From: Paenibacillus sp. NEAU-GSW1
GTDB lineage: Bacteria > Bacillota > Bacilli > Paenibacillales > Paenibacillaceae
Direction: 5' to 3'
NCBI RefSeq assembly: GCF_009737085.1
Contig: NZ_WOVL01000026.1
Coordinates: 16,497 to 80,496 of the forward strand
Length of the DNA stretch: 64,000 nucleotides
Part shown: positions 24,252-33,768 of the stretch, one piece after another
Layout: each line of letters opens with the position of its first letter
How positions within the stretch are numbered: the first letter of the stretch is position 1
Notes under the pieces: generated by a model
What the model was told of the DNA's origin: nothing
The model's database searches: none
The model's input: only the letters and a program-made list of their open reading frames with translations
Translations under genes and position numbers: made by a program

Positions 24252-25484
24252 TCATGCCTCCGACTTCACCCCTCGGCCCGCAAGCTGGCGGCGCCCCTGC
24301 ATAAGCATAAGCAGCAGCAGCGCAAGCATAAGAACGATCGAGCCGCTGATCATCCACAAGGTGCTGCCTGCGCCGTAACGATCCATCAGCCATCCGGTCA
24401 CGCGCGGAAAAAATGCGCCGCCAAGTCCCCCGAATGCGACGAGCAGACTCGTCGTCCGCTCCGTCATGCTCGGCGTCTTCTCCGTTGCATAGACGAGCGC
24501 TATGCCAAATATGCCGGAGAAGAACAAGCCGCTTAAGCCGATCAGCACGAGCATCACGTTCAAGCTGCCCGCAGCTCCCAATCCGATAAAGACGCAGACA
24601 GCACCAGCTGTTGCAACAAGCAAGTAACGCGCATAGCCGGCGCGATCCGCCAATCGTCCCGCAAACAAACGCCCGACAATCATCATGCCCCAGAACAAGC
24701 TAAGCGCGGCAGGCGCGCTCCCGGCAGCAATATCCGAGCGTTCGATGAGAATAGACGGCAAGTAATTGGAGAAGCTCATTTCCATTCCCACATAGACCAT
24801 GAAGAACAACGCCGCCAGCACAATGAACCCAAATGCCTTCGGCTGGTAGCCAAGCAAACCAGATGAAACGGAAGCTTTCCCCTGAGGCCCCGCAGCCGTC
24901 TCAGCAGACACTCTCGCATGAAAGCCAATCCGATCGTCAAGCGGGCCAAACGACATCGTAAGCCATAAAATAAACGTTATGCCCGAAAGCGCGGACAATA
25001 TCGGAAAAGAAAGCTGCCATATGTCATACTTGATCAGCAGTCCTGCCATCGTCGGCATCAGAAAAGCGCCGACGCCGAAAAACGTCTCCACCTTGCTCAT
25101 CGCCGACGCCTTGCCGTCCTGAGCGGCCATATCGATGACCATCGCGCCGACAACCGCTTCCGTCATTCCGAAACCGAAGCCCGCCAGCGGCGCAATCGCC
25201 AGCATAAGCCCCCAAGACGGCAGCAAGCTGTACGCCGCCTCGCTTATCGTCAATATCCCGATTGCAATAAGCACGCCGCCTCTTTTCCCTGCTTTGGACG
25301 TTATCGTCGGGGCAAGCAAAACGCCGACAAGGAAACCAAGAAACTGATTCATGATCCATTGCCCGCCGTCTTTATACGACAAGCCGTATTTCATCATCAT
25401 TTGCTCCAGTACAGCTCCGCCCACGACATGGGCCAGTCCAATCACCAAATAAGACAGGCAACCGAGCCACAACAATTTCCGCAT
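24252..25484 (-). CDS. MFS transporter
   Basis: A 410-residue major facilitator with about 12 hydrophobic helices and the loop motifs GRLFAGRLADRAGYARY after helix 8 and GWLMDRYGAGSTLW near the C-terminus. The start at 25484 has AAGGAGATTG. The substrate is not evident; the overall look (LVIGLAHVVGGAVLEQMM start) recalls sugar or sialic-acid/fucose-type carriers, only loosely. It is divergent from the GNAT gene; the shared gap carries AGAACAGGTTCT, a 12-bp palindrome, near 25536-25547. Confidence 0.8.
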   Translation of the reverse strand: MRKLLWLGCLSYLVIGLAHVVGGAVLEQMMMKYGLSYKDGGQWIMNQFLGFLVGVLLAPTITSKAGKRGGVLIAIGILTISEAAYSLLPSWGLMLAIAPLAGFGFGMTEAVVGAMVIDMAAQDGKASAMSKVETFFGVGAFLMPTMAGLLIKYDIWQLSFPILSALSGITFILWLTMSFGPLDDRIGFHARVSAETAAGPQGKASVSSGLLGYQPKAFGFIVLAALFFMVYVGMEMSFSNYLPSILIERSDIAAGSAPAALSLFWGMMIVGRLFAGRLADRAGYARYLLVATAGAVCVFIGLGAAGSLNVMLVLIGLSGLFFSGIFGIALVYATEKTPSMTERTTSLLVAFGGLGGAFFPRVTGWLMDRYGAGSTLWMISGSIVLMLALLLLMLMQGRRQLAGRGVKSEA

Positions 25485-25593
25485 GTTACAATCTCCTTGA
25501 CCTAGCTGCTCTTCTAAGAAGTAGCGTATAATAATAGAACCTGTTCTGCATTGCAATCATTTGCTTCTATAGTAAGGGAGTTGTCCGCCCCAA

Positions 25594-26127
25594 ATGTCAT
25601 CGCAATCCGATGCCGCATCCTTATATTATAAACCAGAAACGATAGCCATGACCATCATTCCGCTTGAAAATATCCATGCAGAGCAGCTATGCGATTGGAA
25701 GTATGAAGCGCCCTACCGCATGTACGAATGGCCGTCTTGGGAACGCATGCAAAAGGACGGAATCGAATTTGGCGATCCCGTCCTTAGACAACAGCAGTAT
25801 AAAGCGATTCTCGACGCTCAAGGGCAATTGATCGGCTTTGCTCAGCTTTTTCCGATCGTCGGCGTTACTCGGATCGGCCTAGGCCTGCGCCCCGACCTTT
25901 GCAGCCGCGGAATCGGGCCGGCGCTAACATCCCTCATCACCCGCGAGGCATTACGGCTATCGCCCGGCAATGCCGTCGATCTCGAGGTGCTGACCTGGAA
26001 CCACCGAGCCGTCCGCGCCTACAAGAAAGCAGGCTTCGTTATAGAAGATACTTACATTCGCGCGACGCCGCGCGGCGCAGCCGAATTCCACTGCATGCTT
26101 TTTCAATCACCGTTGCCGCGATCTTAG
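25594..26127 (+). CDS. GNAT N-acetyltransferase
   Basis: A 177-residue acetyltransferase. The acetyl-CoA loop is LGLRPDLCSRGIGPALTSLI, followed by LEVLTWNHRAVRAYKKAGF, the typical GNAT motif B. Substrate unknown. The ATG at 25594 has GGGAG with a long 13-base spacing; an internal ATG at 25648 has no ribosome binding site. Its stop touches the convergent EAL-protein gene (overlap of four bases). Confidence 0.8.
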   Translation: MSSQSDAASLYYKPETIAMTIIPLENIHAEQLCDWKYEAPYRMYEWPSWERMQKDGIEFGDPVLRQQQYKAILDAQGQLIGFAQLFPIVGVTRIGLGLRPDLCSRGIGPALTSLITREALRLSPGNAVDLEVLTWNHRAVRAYKKAGFVIEDTYIRATPRGAAEFHCMLFQSPLPRS

Positions 26128-27350
26128 ACCGCTTCCGGAACCTTCATGTCCGCGAACAAAATAAGGCCATTTTCGGCCAATACAGAGATGGTGCGAATCC
26201 AGGCATGCGAGTCCAAATCGGCATAGACCCTGGACACGATCGTCTGCCGCCGTCCGTTAAACTGGACCAGGTTCGGCACAAAATACGGCCGCCAGCTCCA
26301 GTTGGCACTGACATATTCCCTCTCCTGCCGCCATCCCTCTTGCGTTTCGCGGGCGAAATTGGAGGACAACTGTATGCCGTCGCCCCGGCATAGGTACACG
26401 CGAATGCAGTCCTCCTGCAGCTTCGGCAGCAATTCGCGAATCCATGTATCATACATTTCAAAATCGCCGTCATGGATCAGCGTCAAATCAATCTGAGCGG
26501 CAAGCTGCTCCGACTGTTCCTGCCAATACTGCTCCGTCTGGAGATATTTTCGCATATGCGCCTCCAGCTCTCCCTCAAGCAAAGGCGCAAAGCGATCCGC
26601 TTTCTGGAACTCAGGCTCCGCCTTCGAGAACAAAAAGCCCTGCACATAGCGGGCGCCAGCCTCGATTGCCCGTTCCAAATCGTCCTTCGTCTCTACGCCC
26701 TCCGCAAGCAGAGATGCGCCAATCTGCTCCGCGAGCGCCGAGAACGATCGCAACGCCCCAAGATAACCGTCATGGGTGGCGCTCCGCTTGATCATATGCA
26801 TGTCGATTTTCAAAATATTCGGCTGAATATGAGCAATCCGCCCCGTGCTGCTGAAGCCGCTTCCCACATCGTCAATTGCAATCAAGCAGCCTCTTGACCG
26901 ATAAAGATCGACAACCTTGCGCAGCTGCTCGCGTGAGCCGTTAAAGCTCTCCTCCGTAATCTCGATGACGATGCGGCGCGGATCTATTCCGTATTTATCA
27001 ATAAGAGACAGCGTGTAAAGCTCTCCCGATTCCGCATACCGGGATATCCAATTGGGCTTCAAATTAAGGAACAGAAGCGGCGGCTGATCGAGCTCGCTTA
27101 GCTTCTTCATAGCCTGTTCCCGCAAGATGCGGTCTACAACGATATGGTCCTCGACCGGCACCGCTTCGTTGCAGAAAAACGAACCGAGACTGCGAGCCGC
27201 CCCATCCTCCTTGCAAGCCCTCCCGAGCACCTCATAACCAACAATTCTTCTCGTATCCATCGCAATGATCGGCTGGTAGAACGCTCTTAATTGTTCGCCA
27301 TCCAAACCGAGCGCTTTAGGCAAGCCGATATTTATAATTAAGTCGTTCAT
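26124..27350 (-). CDS. EAL-domain protein, YkuI-like (cyclic di-GMP)
   Basis: A 408-residue protein: EAL domain (about 20-250), then a linker helix and a PAS-like sensory domain (about 290-400), the arrangement of Bacillus YkuI. The signature reads EVL (in YEVLG) rather than EAL. Residues expected for metal and substrate binding can be found: N in FLNLKPN, E in VIEITEES, DD in IAIDDVGSGFSS, K in ILKIDM, E in LLAEGVET and Q in YVQGF. So catalysis is possible, although YkuI itself mainly binds c-di-GMP. No membrane segment. GGGAG precedes the start. Confidence 0.85.
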   Translation of the reverse strand: MNDLIINIGLPKALGLDGEQLRAFYQPIIAMDTRRIVGYEVLGRACKEDGAARSLGSFFCNEAVPVEDHIVVDRILREQAMKKLSELDQPPLLFLNLKPNWISRYAESGELYTLSLIDKYGIDPRRIVIEITEESFNGSREQLRKVVDLYRSRGCLIAIDDVGSGFSSTGRIAHIQPNILKIDMHMIKRSATHDGYLGALRSFSALAEQIGASLLAEGVETKDDLERAIEAGARYVQGFLFSKAEPEFQKADRFAPLLEGELEAHMRKYLQTEQYWQEQSEQLAAQIDLTLIHDGDFEMYDTWIRELLPKLQEDCIRVYLCRGDGIQLSSNFARETQEGWRQEREYVSANWSWRPYFVPNLVQFNGRRQTIVSRVYADLDSHAWIRTISVLAENGLILFADMKVPEAV

Positions 27351-27492
27351 TGCGCGCTCTCTCCCGTGTCACTAACATGTCATTATATCTATCATAATAT
27401 TGATTATAATGATATATTAATCGACAATAAATGTAAACAAGCGGCAGATTATCTGCCGCCTATTCTCCGAATATGTCGAAATTCCTTCAAAT

Positions 27493-27786
27493 TTAAACGA
27501 GACGAACCATTCGCGTTACTTTATCTCCCTGAGAAACCTCAATAACATGATGCTTCGCATGATACGTGATTTCACCGTCGCCGACCGCGATAACCGACTG
27601 CTCGCCCAGACCGAAGAACACATCGTCTGCCAGCGCCTCCATCACCTCGTGACGCTCCTCCGCGCCAAGCGCCTCCCACTCCTCCTCTTCCATCTCAAAA
27701 AAAGTATAGCTGCGCTCGATCGCGCCGACCGCTTCCGTCAGCTCCTTCAATATATCCGCATATTCTCTGGCATGTCTAACACCCAT
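27493..27786 (-). CDS. Small conserved-looking cytoplasmic protein, unrecognised
   Basis: A 97-residue soluble protein, helical N-terminal half (REYADILKELTEAVGAIERS) with an acidic EMEEEEWEAL stretch, then a beta-rich C-terminus ending in KVTRMVRLV. I cannot name the family. The ATG at 27786 has AAAGGCGG upstream; a longer frame begins in unrelated sequence. Divergent from motAB. Confidence 0.65.
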   Translation of the reverse strand: MGVRHAREYADILKELTEAVGAIERSYTFFEMEEEEWEALGAEERHEVMEALADDVFFGLGEQSVIAVGDGEITYHAKHHVIEVSQGDKVTRMVRLV

Positions 27787-27891
27787 TTTGAACAACCGCC
27801 TTTGTCTATATTTGATCGCCTGCAACGATGCCTCATACGATCAGTTTGCCGCATTTTATGAAATTTAACGCTTCAATTCATGCATTAAGTC

Positions 27892-27919
27892 TAATCTCAT
27901 TAATACTTCCTGTCGATAT
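27892..27919 (+). promoter_or_regulatory. Candidate sigma-D promoter for motAB
   Basis: TAAT at 27892-27895, 16 bases, GTCGATAT at 27912-27919, close to the sigma-D consensus TAAA-N15-GCCGATAT. It lies 44 bases upstream of the motA start. Confidence 0.55.
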
Positions 27920-27962
27920 AAAAAGTAGAGAAATGTCGAATACGTACTGGACGGGGTGTATT

Positions 27963-28763
27963 ATGGAAAAATCTACGATATTAGGTGTTGTGCTCGGGCT
28001 TGTCGCTGTTTTGGTAGGTATGGTGTTAAAGGGTGCCGGTCTGGAAAACCTGCTGAATCCCGCCGCCTTCATGATTATTATAGTCGGAACAGTCGCAGCC
28101 GTGCTTATCGCCTTCCCATTATCGGAGCTTTCGAAAACCGGAAAATTGTTCAAAATTGTATTTACAGAGCAAAAGCTGATTGCCCGCGTCGAGCTGATCG
28201 ACCGCTTTATGGAGTGGGCTTCCATCACTCGCCGCGAAGGCTTGCTTGCTCTTGAAGCTAAAGTAGATGACATCGAAGACGCATTCCTCCGCAACGGCAT
28301 GCGCATGATCATTGACGGCAATGATCAGGATTTCGTTCGCGACGTTCTCCTTGAGGACATTTCCGCTACGGAAGAACGCCATAAAGCAGGCGCGCTCATT
28401 TTTACGCAAGCGGGTACATACGCACCAACACTCGGGGTACTCGGCGCCGTTGTCGGTCTCGTTGCCGCATTGGCGGACATGAGCGACATGGATCATCTCG
28501 CTCATGCGATCGCCGCCGCCTTCATTGCAACGATGCTCGGTATTTTTACCGGTTACGTCCTTTGGCATCCGATTGCCAATAAGCTGAAGCGTCTGTCGAA
28601 ACGCGAGATTGAAATCCGTCTGATGATGGTCGAGGGCTTGCTCTCCATCCAGTCGGGCGTTTCCACTATTGCGATTAACCAGAAGCTTTCCGTATTCCTG
28701 ACTCCAACCGAGCGCGTCAAGCTGCGGGAGAAGGAGGAAAGAGCCGTTGAGCAAAAAGCGTAA
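27963..28763 (+). CDS. motA: Flagellar motor stator protein MotA
   Basis: A 266-residue inner-membrane stator subunit with four helices (two near the N-terminus, two around 150-200) and a large cytoplasmic loop between. Family features include TQAGTYAPTLGVLGAVVGLVAAL and AIAAAFIATMLGIFTGYVLW, the helices that contact MotB. The ATG at 27963 follows GGGGTG; the open frame continues upstream but without support. It is followed by motB with a 17-base overlap. Whether it is proton- or sodium-driven (MotP-like) cannot be decided from what I see. Confidence 0.92.
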   Translation: MEKSTILGVVLGLVAVLVGMVLKGAGLENLLNPAAFMIIIVGTVAAVLIAFPLSELSKTGKLFKIVFTEQKLIARVELIDRFMEWASITRREGLLALEAKVDDIEDAFLRNGMRMIIDGNDQDFVRDVLLEDISATEERHKAGALIFTQAGTYAPTLGVLGAVVGLVAALADMSDMDHLAHAIAAAFIATMLGIFTGYVLWHPIANKLKRLSKREIEIRLMMVEGLLSIQSGVSTIAINQKLSVFLTPTERVKLREKEERAVEQKA

Positions 28764-29586
28764 ACATGGCGATCACGAGGAGCATATCGACGAGTCCTGG
28801 CTCATCCCTTATGCCGACTTGCTCACCCTGCTGCTCGCAACCTTTATCGTTCTCTATTCCATGAGCTCCGTTGACGTAAAGAAATTCGAAGAATTAAGCC
28901 AAGCGTTCAACATCGCATTAAACGACGGTGTCGGTGTTTTGGATAACCCTTCCATCATTCAGAAGGGACAGCAAAAAGAAGAAATCATCAATGAAGACCA
29001 AGAAGAAGACAAAGAGAAAGATTCGAAGTCGGAATCGAAATCTGAAGAAGAAGCTCGCCTTGAAGAGCTCCGGAAGAAAGAGCAAGAGGACCTCGAGAAG
29101 CTCAAGCGCAGCCTCGATAATTACATTAAGAAGAACGGCCTGACGACAGAGCTGGAGACGAAGCTGAACCAATCGCAGCTGATGATTACAATTAGCGACA
29201 ATGCTTTGTTCGCTTCCGGCAGCGCCGACTTGAAGGATGACTCGGAAGAGCTTGCTTCAGCGATCGCGAAGATGCTGCAGCAATACCCTGAATATGAGAT
29301 TATCGTAGCTGGACATACGGATAACGAGCCGATTTCCACGCATGAGTTCAAGTCGAACTGGGATCTGAGCTCTACCCGCGCCATCCGCTTTATGGACGTT
29401 CTGCTGCAGAACGCCAATCTGCAACCGGAACGCTTCAGCGCAATCGGCTACGGGCAATATCGCCCGGTTGCAACGAACAACACCATCGACGGCCGTGCGA
29501 AAAACCGCCGCGTAGAAGTTTCGATTATCCGGAAGTACGTCGATCAAGAGAAAGCGCAGCAAGTGCCGGCAACGCCGAAACAGTAA
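28747..29586 (+). CDS. motB: Flagellar motor stator protein MotB
   Basis: A 279-residue stator subunit: basic N-terminus, one helix with the ion-binding Asp24 in PYADLLTLLLATFIVLYSMS, a very acidic/lysine-rich linker (about 75-130, coiled-coil-like) and an OmpA-like peptidoglycan-binding domain (about 150-265, GHTDNEPIS and IGYGQYRPVATN). TTG start with GGAGG, overlapping the motA end. The charged linker is longer and more repetitive than in most MotB proteins I know. A bidirectional terminator follows. Confidence 0.93.
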   Translation: MSKKRKHGDHEEHIDESWLIPYADLLTLLLATFIVLYSMSSVDVKKFEELSQAFNIALNDGVGVLDNPSIIQKGQQKEEIINEDQEEDKEKDSKSESKSEEEARLEELRKKEQEDLEKLKRSLDNYIKKNGLTTELETKLNQSQLMITISDNALFASGSADLKDDSEELASAIAKMLQQYPEYEIIVAGHTDNEPISTHEFKSNWDLSSTRAIRFMDVLLQNANLQPERFSAIGYGQYRPVATNNTIDGRAKNRRVEVSIIRKYVDQEKAQQVPATPKQ

Positions 29587-29590
29587 CACA

Positions 29591-29641
29591 AAAAAACCTG
29601 ACTGGCCGCTCATTGCAAGCGGCGAACAGTCAGGTTTCTTT
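29591..29641. terminator. Bidirectional terminator between motB and rluF
   Basis: AAACCTGACTG/CAGTCAGGTTT with an inner CCGC/GCGG stem, T-rich on both sides. Confidence 0.85.
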
Positions 29642-29645
29642 GTTC

Positions 29646-30356
29646 TTACGCCAAAGAGGCCGGTTCGTACTGAAGCGTGTGAAACAACTTCTCGCGTTCT
29701 TCATCCGTCAGATCGCGCCAGCGGCCCGTCGCGAGCTCCCCCAGCTCAATATTCATAATGCGAATGCGCTTCAGCTTGTGGACATGATAGCCGTAAGCTT
29801 GACACATTCTGCGAATTTGCCGGTTCTTCCCTTCCGTCAGAATAATACGGAACGTTCGCTGGGCTATGCGAGTAACGACGCAAGGCAGCGTCATGCTCCC
29901 CAAAATTCTAACGCCGCTCGACATCCCTTTAATAAACTCGTCCGTCACAGGACGGTCGACGGTCACGATGTACTCCTTCTCATGCTTGCCCTCCGAACGC
30001 AAGATCGGATTGACGACATCGCCGTCATTCGTAAGCAGTATGAGCCCCTCGGAGTCCTTGTCCAGCCGTCCAATCGGGAAGATGCGCTCCGGATGCCCGA
30101 TGAAATCTACGATATTTCCTGGAATATGCAACTCCGTCGTACTCGTAATGCCTACCGGCTTATTCAAAGCGATATAAACATGGCGCTTCTGCTCGCCGAT
30201 CCGCTTGCCGTCGATACGCACATCGTCGCCAAGCTCCGCCTGACTGCCAAGCTCCGCTTTGACGCCGTTAATCGTCACTCGGCCGCTCTCTACGAGCTTA
30301 TCCGCCTCGCGGCGGGAGCAGAAACCGGTCTCGCTAATAAACTTGTTAATCCGCAC
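29646..30356 (-). CDS. rluF: 23S rRNA pseudouridine synthase RluF-type
   Basis: A 236-residue RsuA-family pseudouridine synthase. An S4 RNA-binding domain (residues 1-60, INKFISETGFCSRREADKLV) precedes the catalytic domain with the nucleophilic aspartate in IGRLDKDSEGLILLTNDGD. Segments ALNKPVGITSTTE and GKNRQIRRMCQAYGYHVHKL follow the RluF branch (modifies U2604 in E. coli 23S rRNA) closely; the long basic C-terminal tail of E. coli RluF is missing. It overlaps the upstream gene by 11 bases. Confidence 0.88.
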   Translation of the reverse strand: MRINKFISETGFCSRREADKLVESGRVTINGVKAELGSQAELGDDVRIDGKRIGEQKRHVYIALNKPVGITSTTELHIPGNIVDFIGHPERIFPIGRLDKDSEGLILLTNDGDVVNPILRSEGKHEKEYIVTVDRPVTDEFIKGMSSGVRILGSMTLPCVVTRIAQRTFRIILTEGKNRQIRRMCQAYGYHVHKLKRIRIMNIELGELATGRWRDLTDEEREKLFHTLQYEPASLA

Positions 30357-31170
30357 TGCTGTTCACCCCATCTGTATGTACTGCCATTGCCGCAATCATA
30401 TCCGACGGATACGTATAGACTGTCGGCCGTTTGTTTTCGCCGTGCGCCTGATGCGCCGGCTTTCCTGACGCCGCCTGCCTTGCGGCCGCGCGCATTGCGC
30501 TCGCCACCGCCTCCCCCGCAATCGGACGATACGGACGCAACGGCCCGACCAACAGCCAGCTTATCCCTTTGGACAGCACCGCTCCAATAGACTCGACCAG
30601 ACGAAACGTCTGCCGTTCCCCGTGCAATAAGCTCGGTTGGAAGAAATGGATCGATTCCAGCGGCAGCTCCGCCAAACGCTCCTGCAATTCTCCCTTTACT
30701 CTGCTATAAAAAAACGCCGAGCTTGTCGACGCGCCCATCGCCGTTATTACCATATAGTGCTTCGCGCCCGAAAGCTCCGCCCATCTGGCAAGCTCAAGCG
30801 GATATTGATAATCCACTTTACGGAACGCCTCCTGAGAGCCGGCCGTCTTGATCGTTGTCCCTAACGCACAAAAAACGACGTCAACCGCGACATCGTCCAG
30901 CGCATCTCCTAAACAATCGAAATCCGCAATGATGACGCGGAGCTTTGACCGATCCAGCGACGCATCCTTAAGCTCCAACGGCCTTCTGGCCAGAACAGTG
31001 ACTGCGCTGCAGGCTGGATCCGCAAGAAGCTGCCTTAACAATGCCCCTCCAACCATACCTGTCGCACCCGCCAACAGACAGCGGTACGTTCCGAACATTC
31101 CGCGAGCCGTCTGGTTTCGGCTCGTATGATACGCTTCCTTTGCTTCCGCCATTTGCTCACCCGCCGCCAT
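30346..31170 (-). CDS. NAD(P)-binding oxidoreductase-like protein (HTATIP2-like SDR)
   Basis: A 274-residue protein with a Rossmann motif CLLAGATGMVGGALLRQLL after an atypical 26-residue N-terminal extension, a VVFCALGTTIKTAGSQEAF segment typical of the oxidoreductase HTATIP2 group, and YSRVKGELQERL carrying the YxxxK pair. The substrate is unknown. The true start may be the ATG at 31152 or even 31098; the first ATG has no clear ribosome binding site. It overlaps rluF by 11 bases, so the two are probably co-transcribed. Confidence 0.75.
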   Translation of the reverse strand: MAAGEQMAEAKEAYHTSRNQTARGMFGTYRCLLAGATGMVGGALLRQLLADPACSAVTVLARRPLELKDASLDRSKLRVIIADFDCLGDALDDVAVDVVFCALGTTIKTAGSQEAFRKVDYQYPLELARWAELSGAKHYMVITAMGASTSSAFFYSRVKGELQERLAELPLESIHFFQPSLLHGERQTFRLVESIGAVLSKGISWLLVGPLRPYRPIAGEAVASAMRAAARQAASGKPAHQAHGENKRPTVYTYPSDMIAAMAVHTDGVNSSAD

Positions 31171-31189
31171 AGTTAATGATTGCGTTGCG

Positions 31190-33076
31190 TTATGATTGTT
31201 CCATTACGTTCAGTATACCTTCATTCTGCTCGTTATTCAAAGCCGGGAGCGTAATGGTTACCGTCGTTCCAACGTTCACCTGGCTTTGAATGTCCATCAA
31301 CCCTTGATGACTATGTATGATGCGCTGGCTTATCATCATGCCAAGCCCCGTACCGCTTTCCTTGCCCGTGAAAAACGGATTGCCGATCTTCGGAATCATA
31401 TCCTCCGGAATGCCGATGCCCTCATCCGTAATTGCGATTGTAATCTGCTCGTTTTTGACCGCGATGTGCGAATGAATGCGTCCGCCGCTCGGCATCGCCT
31501 CGATGCCATTCTTCAACAAATTAATGAAAACCTGCTTAAGCTGGTTTTCTTCGCAAGAAACGAGACATGGGCTGTCTGTAAAGGAAGTCGTAAACACAAC
31601 GTTATACATATTGGCTTCACTGTCCAGCAGTGACATGACGTCCTTTAGCACGTTCCGGACATCCTTGGTCGCAAACCGAGTTGCCTGCGGCTTAGCCAAA
31701 ATCAAAAACTCGCCTACAATTAGATTGATCCGATCCAGCTCCGACAGCATGAGCGCAGTATGCTCCAATTTCAGCTGCTGGCTCTGCTGCTGCAGCTGCA
31801 GGAAGCCTCTGAGCGTTGTTAGCGGATTGCGAATTTCGTGCGCCACACCCGCAGCCAGCTGCCCGACAGTCGTCAGTTTCTCAGAATGGCGCAATAGCTC
31901 CTCCATCCGGTTACGGCTTCTCATATCTCTCGTAATGCTGGCGAATGCCTGAACCGCGCCCTGGTCGTTACGAATCGGCGACACTGTCACGCTGACCGGA
32001 ATAATCTCGCCTGTTCTCGTAACTCTTACCGTCTCCTGCGCCGGCAATACCCTCCCTGACAGCAAGGAATTGATGATCAGCTTCATCTCCGAACGATGAG
32101 AATCCGGTATAAGCTGCAAATTGCCGCCCACAGCCTCCTCGCTGGTATAGCCAAAAAGCTGCTCGAACGCATGGTTGACTTGCGTAATTCTCCCTTCCAG
32201 ATCGACGACATGAATCGCATCGCTCGTATGATTAATGAAGGATTGCAAATAATTATTCATTCTGCGATTGTCTTCGAACGCTTTGCGCAGCTTGTCCATA
32301 TAAATGGTGAGATTTTGCGACATCGCATTTATTTTCAGCCCGAGAAGACTAAATTCATCCTTCCCATGCACTTGTATAACAGAGTCAAACCGCCCCTGCG
32401 AAACCTCGTTTACTTTCCACAAAATATCGCGAAGCGGCCGCAGCAGCACCCCGGACAACAAATAACTGCTAACCCATGCGAATAAAAAAATAAACCCGGC
32501 ATGCTGAAGCGCCCTCATCCGTTTGAGATCGACTATTTGATGAAATCCGGTACAATCGTATACGATGCCAACGACATAGGGAGACGACGGCCCGCTGCTG
32601 TAATAGCTTTTAAGCACTTCCCGGTCAAGCAGCATGACCTCTCGAACGACATATTGCTCTTTAACTGCTTGCGCTATTTTGGCCGCATCGTTGGACTCAT
32701 CGCGATAATTGTAGTCGCCGAAAGCTACATACGGCCGGGCTTGCTCCTCGACGCTCAAGCTATTCCCCTCGGATACGTCGGAACGATGAACAAACACGGA
32801 AACCTCCAAAATTTGCGGATCGGTCTTCTTCAACATATCCACAATACTTTGCAGCTTACCTGCTGCGTTATAATATAAATTCCCCCCACTCTGTTCGGAA
32901 TACCGCATTTCTTCAGCTATCGTACTTGAAAACTGGGTCGCAATGACTCTCATTTCCTTGTTAGCCTCTTGCTCCATATTGCGCACCGCCGATATTTCGT
33001 CCACAATAACAATAACGAGGAACACGACCATGATAATAAGTGTAATAATAATGGAAAACTTAGTTTTGAATGACAA
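31190..33076 (-). CDS. Membrane histidine kinase, sporulation-kinase type
   Basis: A 628-residue sensor kinase. Order: membrane helix (about 8-26), extracytoplasmic sensor domain (27-190), second helix (195-215), HAMP (LRPLRDILWKVNEVSQGRF), PAS domain (about 285-395, LEGRITQVNHAFEQLFGYTS), phosphoacceptor box GVAHEIRNPLTTLRGFLQLQ and HATPase with N, G1 and G2 boxes (INLLKNGIEAM, TDEGIGIP, GTGLGM). The H-box is of the KinA/KinE class that feeds the Spo0 phosphorelay. No partner response regulator gene is adjacent, which also fits an orphan phosphorelay kinase. TTG start behind GGAAG. A DnaA-box cluster lies just upstream, and a Spo0E-like gene follows tadA. Confidence 0.87.
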   Translation of the reverse strand: MSFKTKFSIIITLIIMVVFLVIVIVDEISAVRNMEQEANKEMRVIATQFSSTIAEEMRYSEQSGGNLYYNAAGKLQSIVDMLKKTDPQILEVSVFVHRSDVSEGNSLSVEEQARPYVAFGDYNYRDESNDAAKIAQAVKEQYVVREVMLLDREVLKSYYSSGPSSPYVVGIVYDCTGFHQIVDLKRMRALQHAGFIFLFAWVSSYLLSGVLLRPLRDILWKVNEVSQGRFDSVIQVHGKDEFSLLGLKINAMSQNLTIYMDKLRKAFEDNRRMNNYLQSFINHTSDAIHVVDLEGRITQVNHAFEQLFGYTSEEAVGGNLQLIPDSHRSEMKLIINSLLSGRVLPAQETVRVTRTGEIIPVSVTVSPIRNDQGAVQAFASITRDMRSRNRMEELLRHSEKLTTVGQLAAGVAHEIRNPLTTLRGFLQLQQQSQQLKLEHTALMLSELDRINLIVGEFLILAKPQATRFATKDVRNVLKDVMSLLDSEANMYNVVFTTSFTDSPCLVSCEENQLKQVFINLLKNGIEAMPSGGRIHSHIAVKNEQITIAITDEGIGIPEDMIPKIGNPFFTGKESGTGLGMMISQRIIHSHQGLMDIQSQVNVGTTVTITLPALNNEQNEGILNVMEQS

Positions 33077-33112
33077 TGATGCAACACTTCCTTTGTAAGA
33101 ATTCGACTGTTC

Positions 33113-33218
33113 TTATCCACAAGTTATTCACGTTATCTACAATGCATCCACATATGGTTCGAATAGTTTGTGTGTATCTTTGTGGACAATCATATAGTTA
33201 TCCACAGAATTATCCACT
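33113..33218. promoter_or_regulatory. DnaA-box cluster 1
   Basis: Within about 106 bases: TTATCCACA at 33113-33121 and 33198-33206 (perfect), TTATTCACG 33124-33132, TTATCTACA 33133-33141, TTATCCACT 33210-33218, and TTGTCCACA on the minus strand at 33181-33189 (one mismatch each). A weaker match lies at 33144-33152. The cluster fills the divergent gap between the kinase and tadA and is not flanked by dnaA or dnaN, so it is unlikely to be oriC itself. Confidence 0.75.
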
Positions 33219-33278
33219 ACATGTTAACAACGGAATATTTGTTCGATGCATAATTATACATTTACCGCTTTAATCTAA

Positions 33279-33764
<486 letters not shown>

Positions 33765-33768
33765 TATT

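Noticed and set aside
26124..26500. Several short frames in the 3' part of the EAL gene on both strands
   Set aside because: All lie inside the continuous EAL/PAS reading frame and have no start signals.
33113..33218. Replication origin oriC
   Set aside because: DnaA boxes are present but dnaA, dnaN, rpmH and an AT-rich unwinding region are absent; the guaB/rRNA orientation places the origin to the right of the window.
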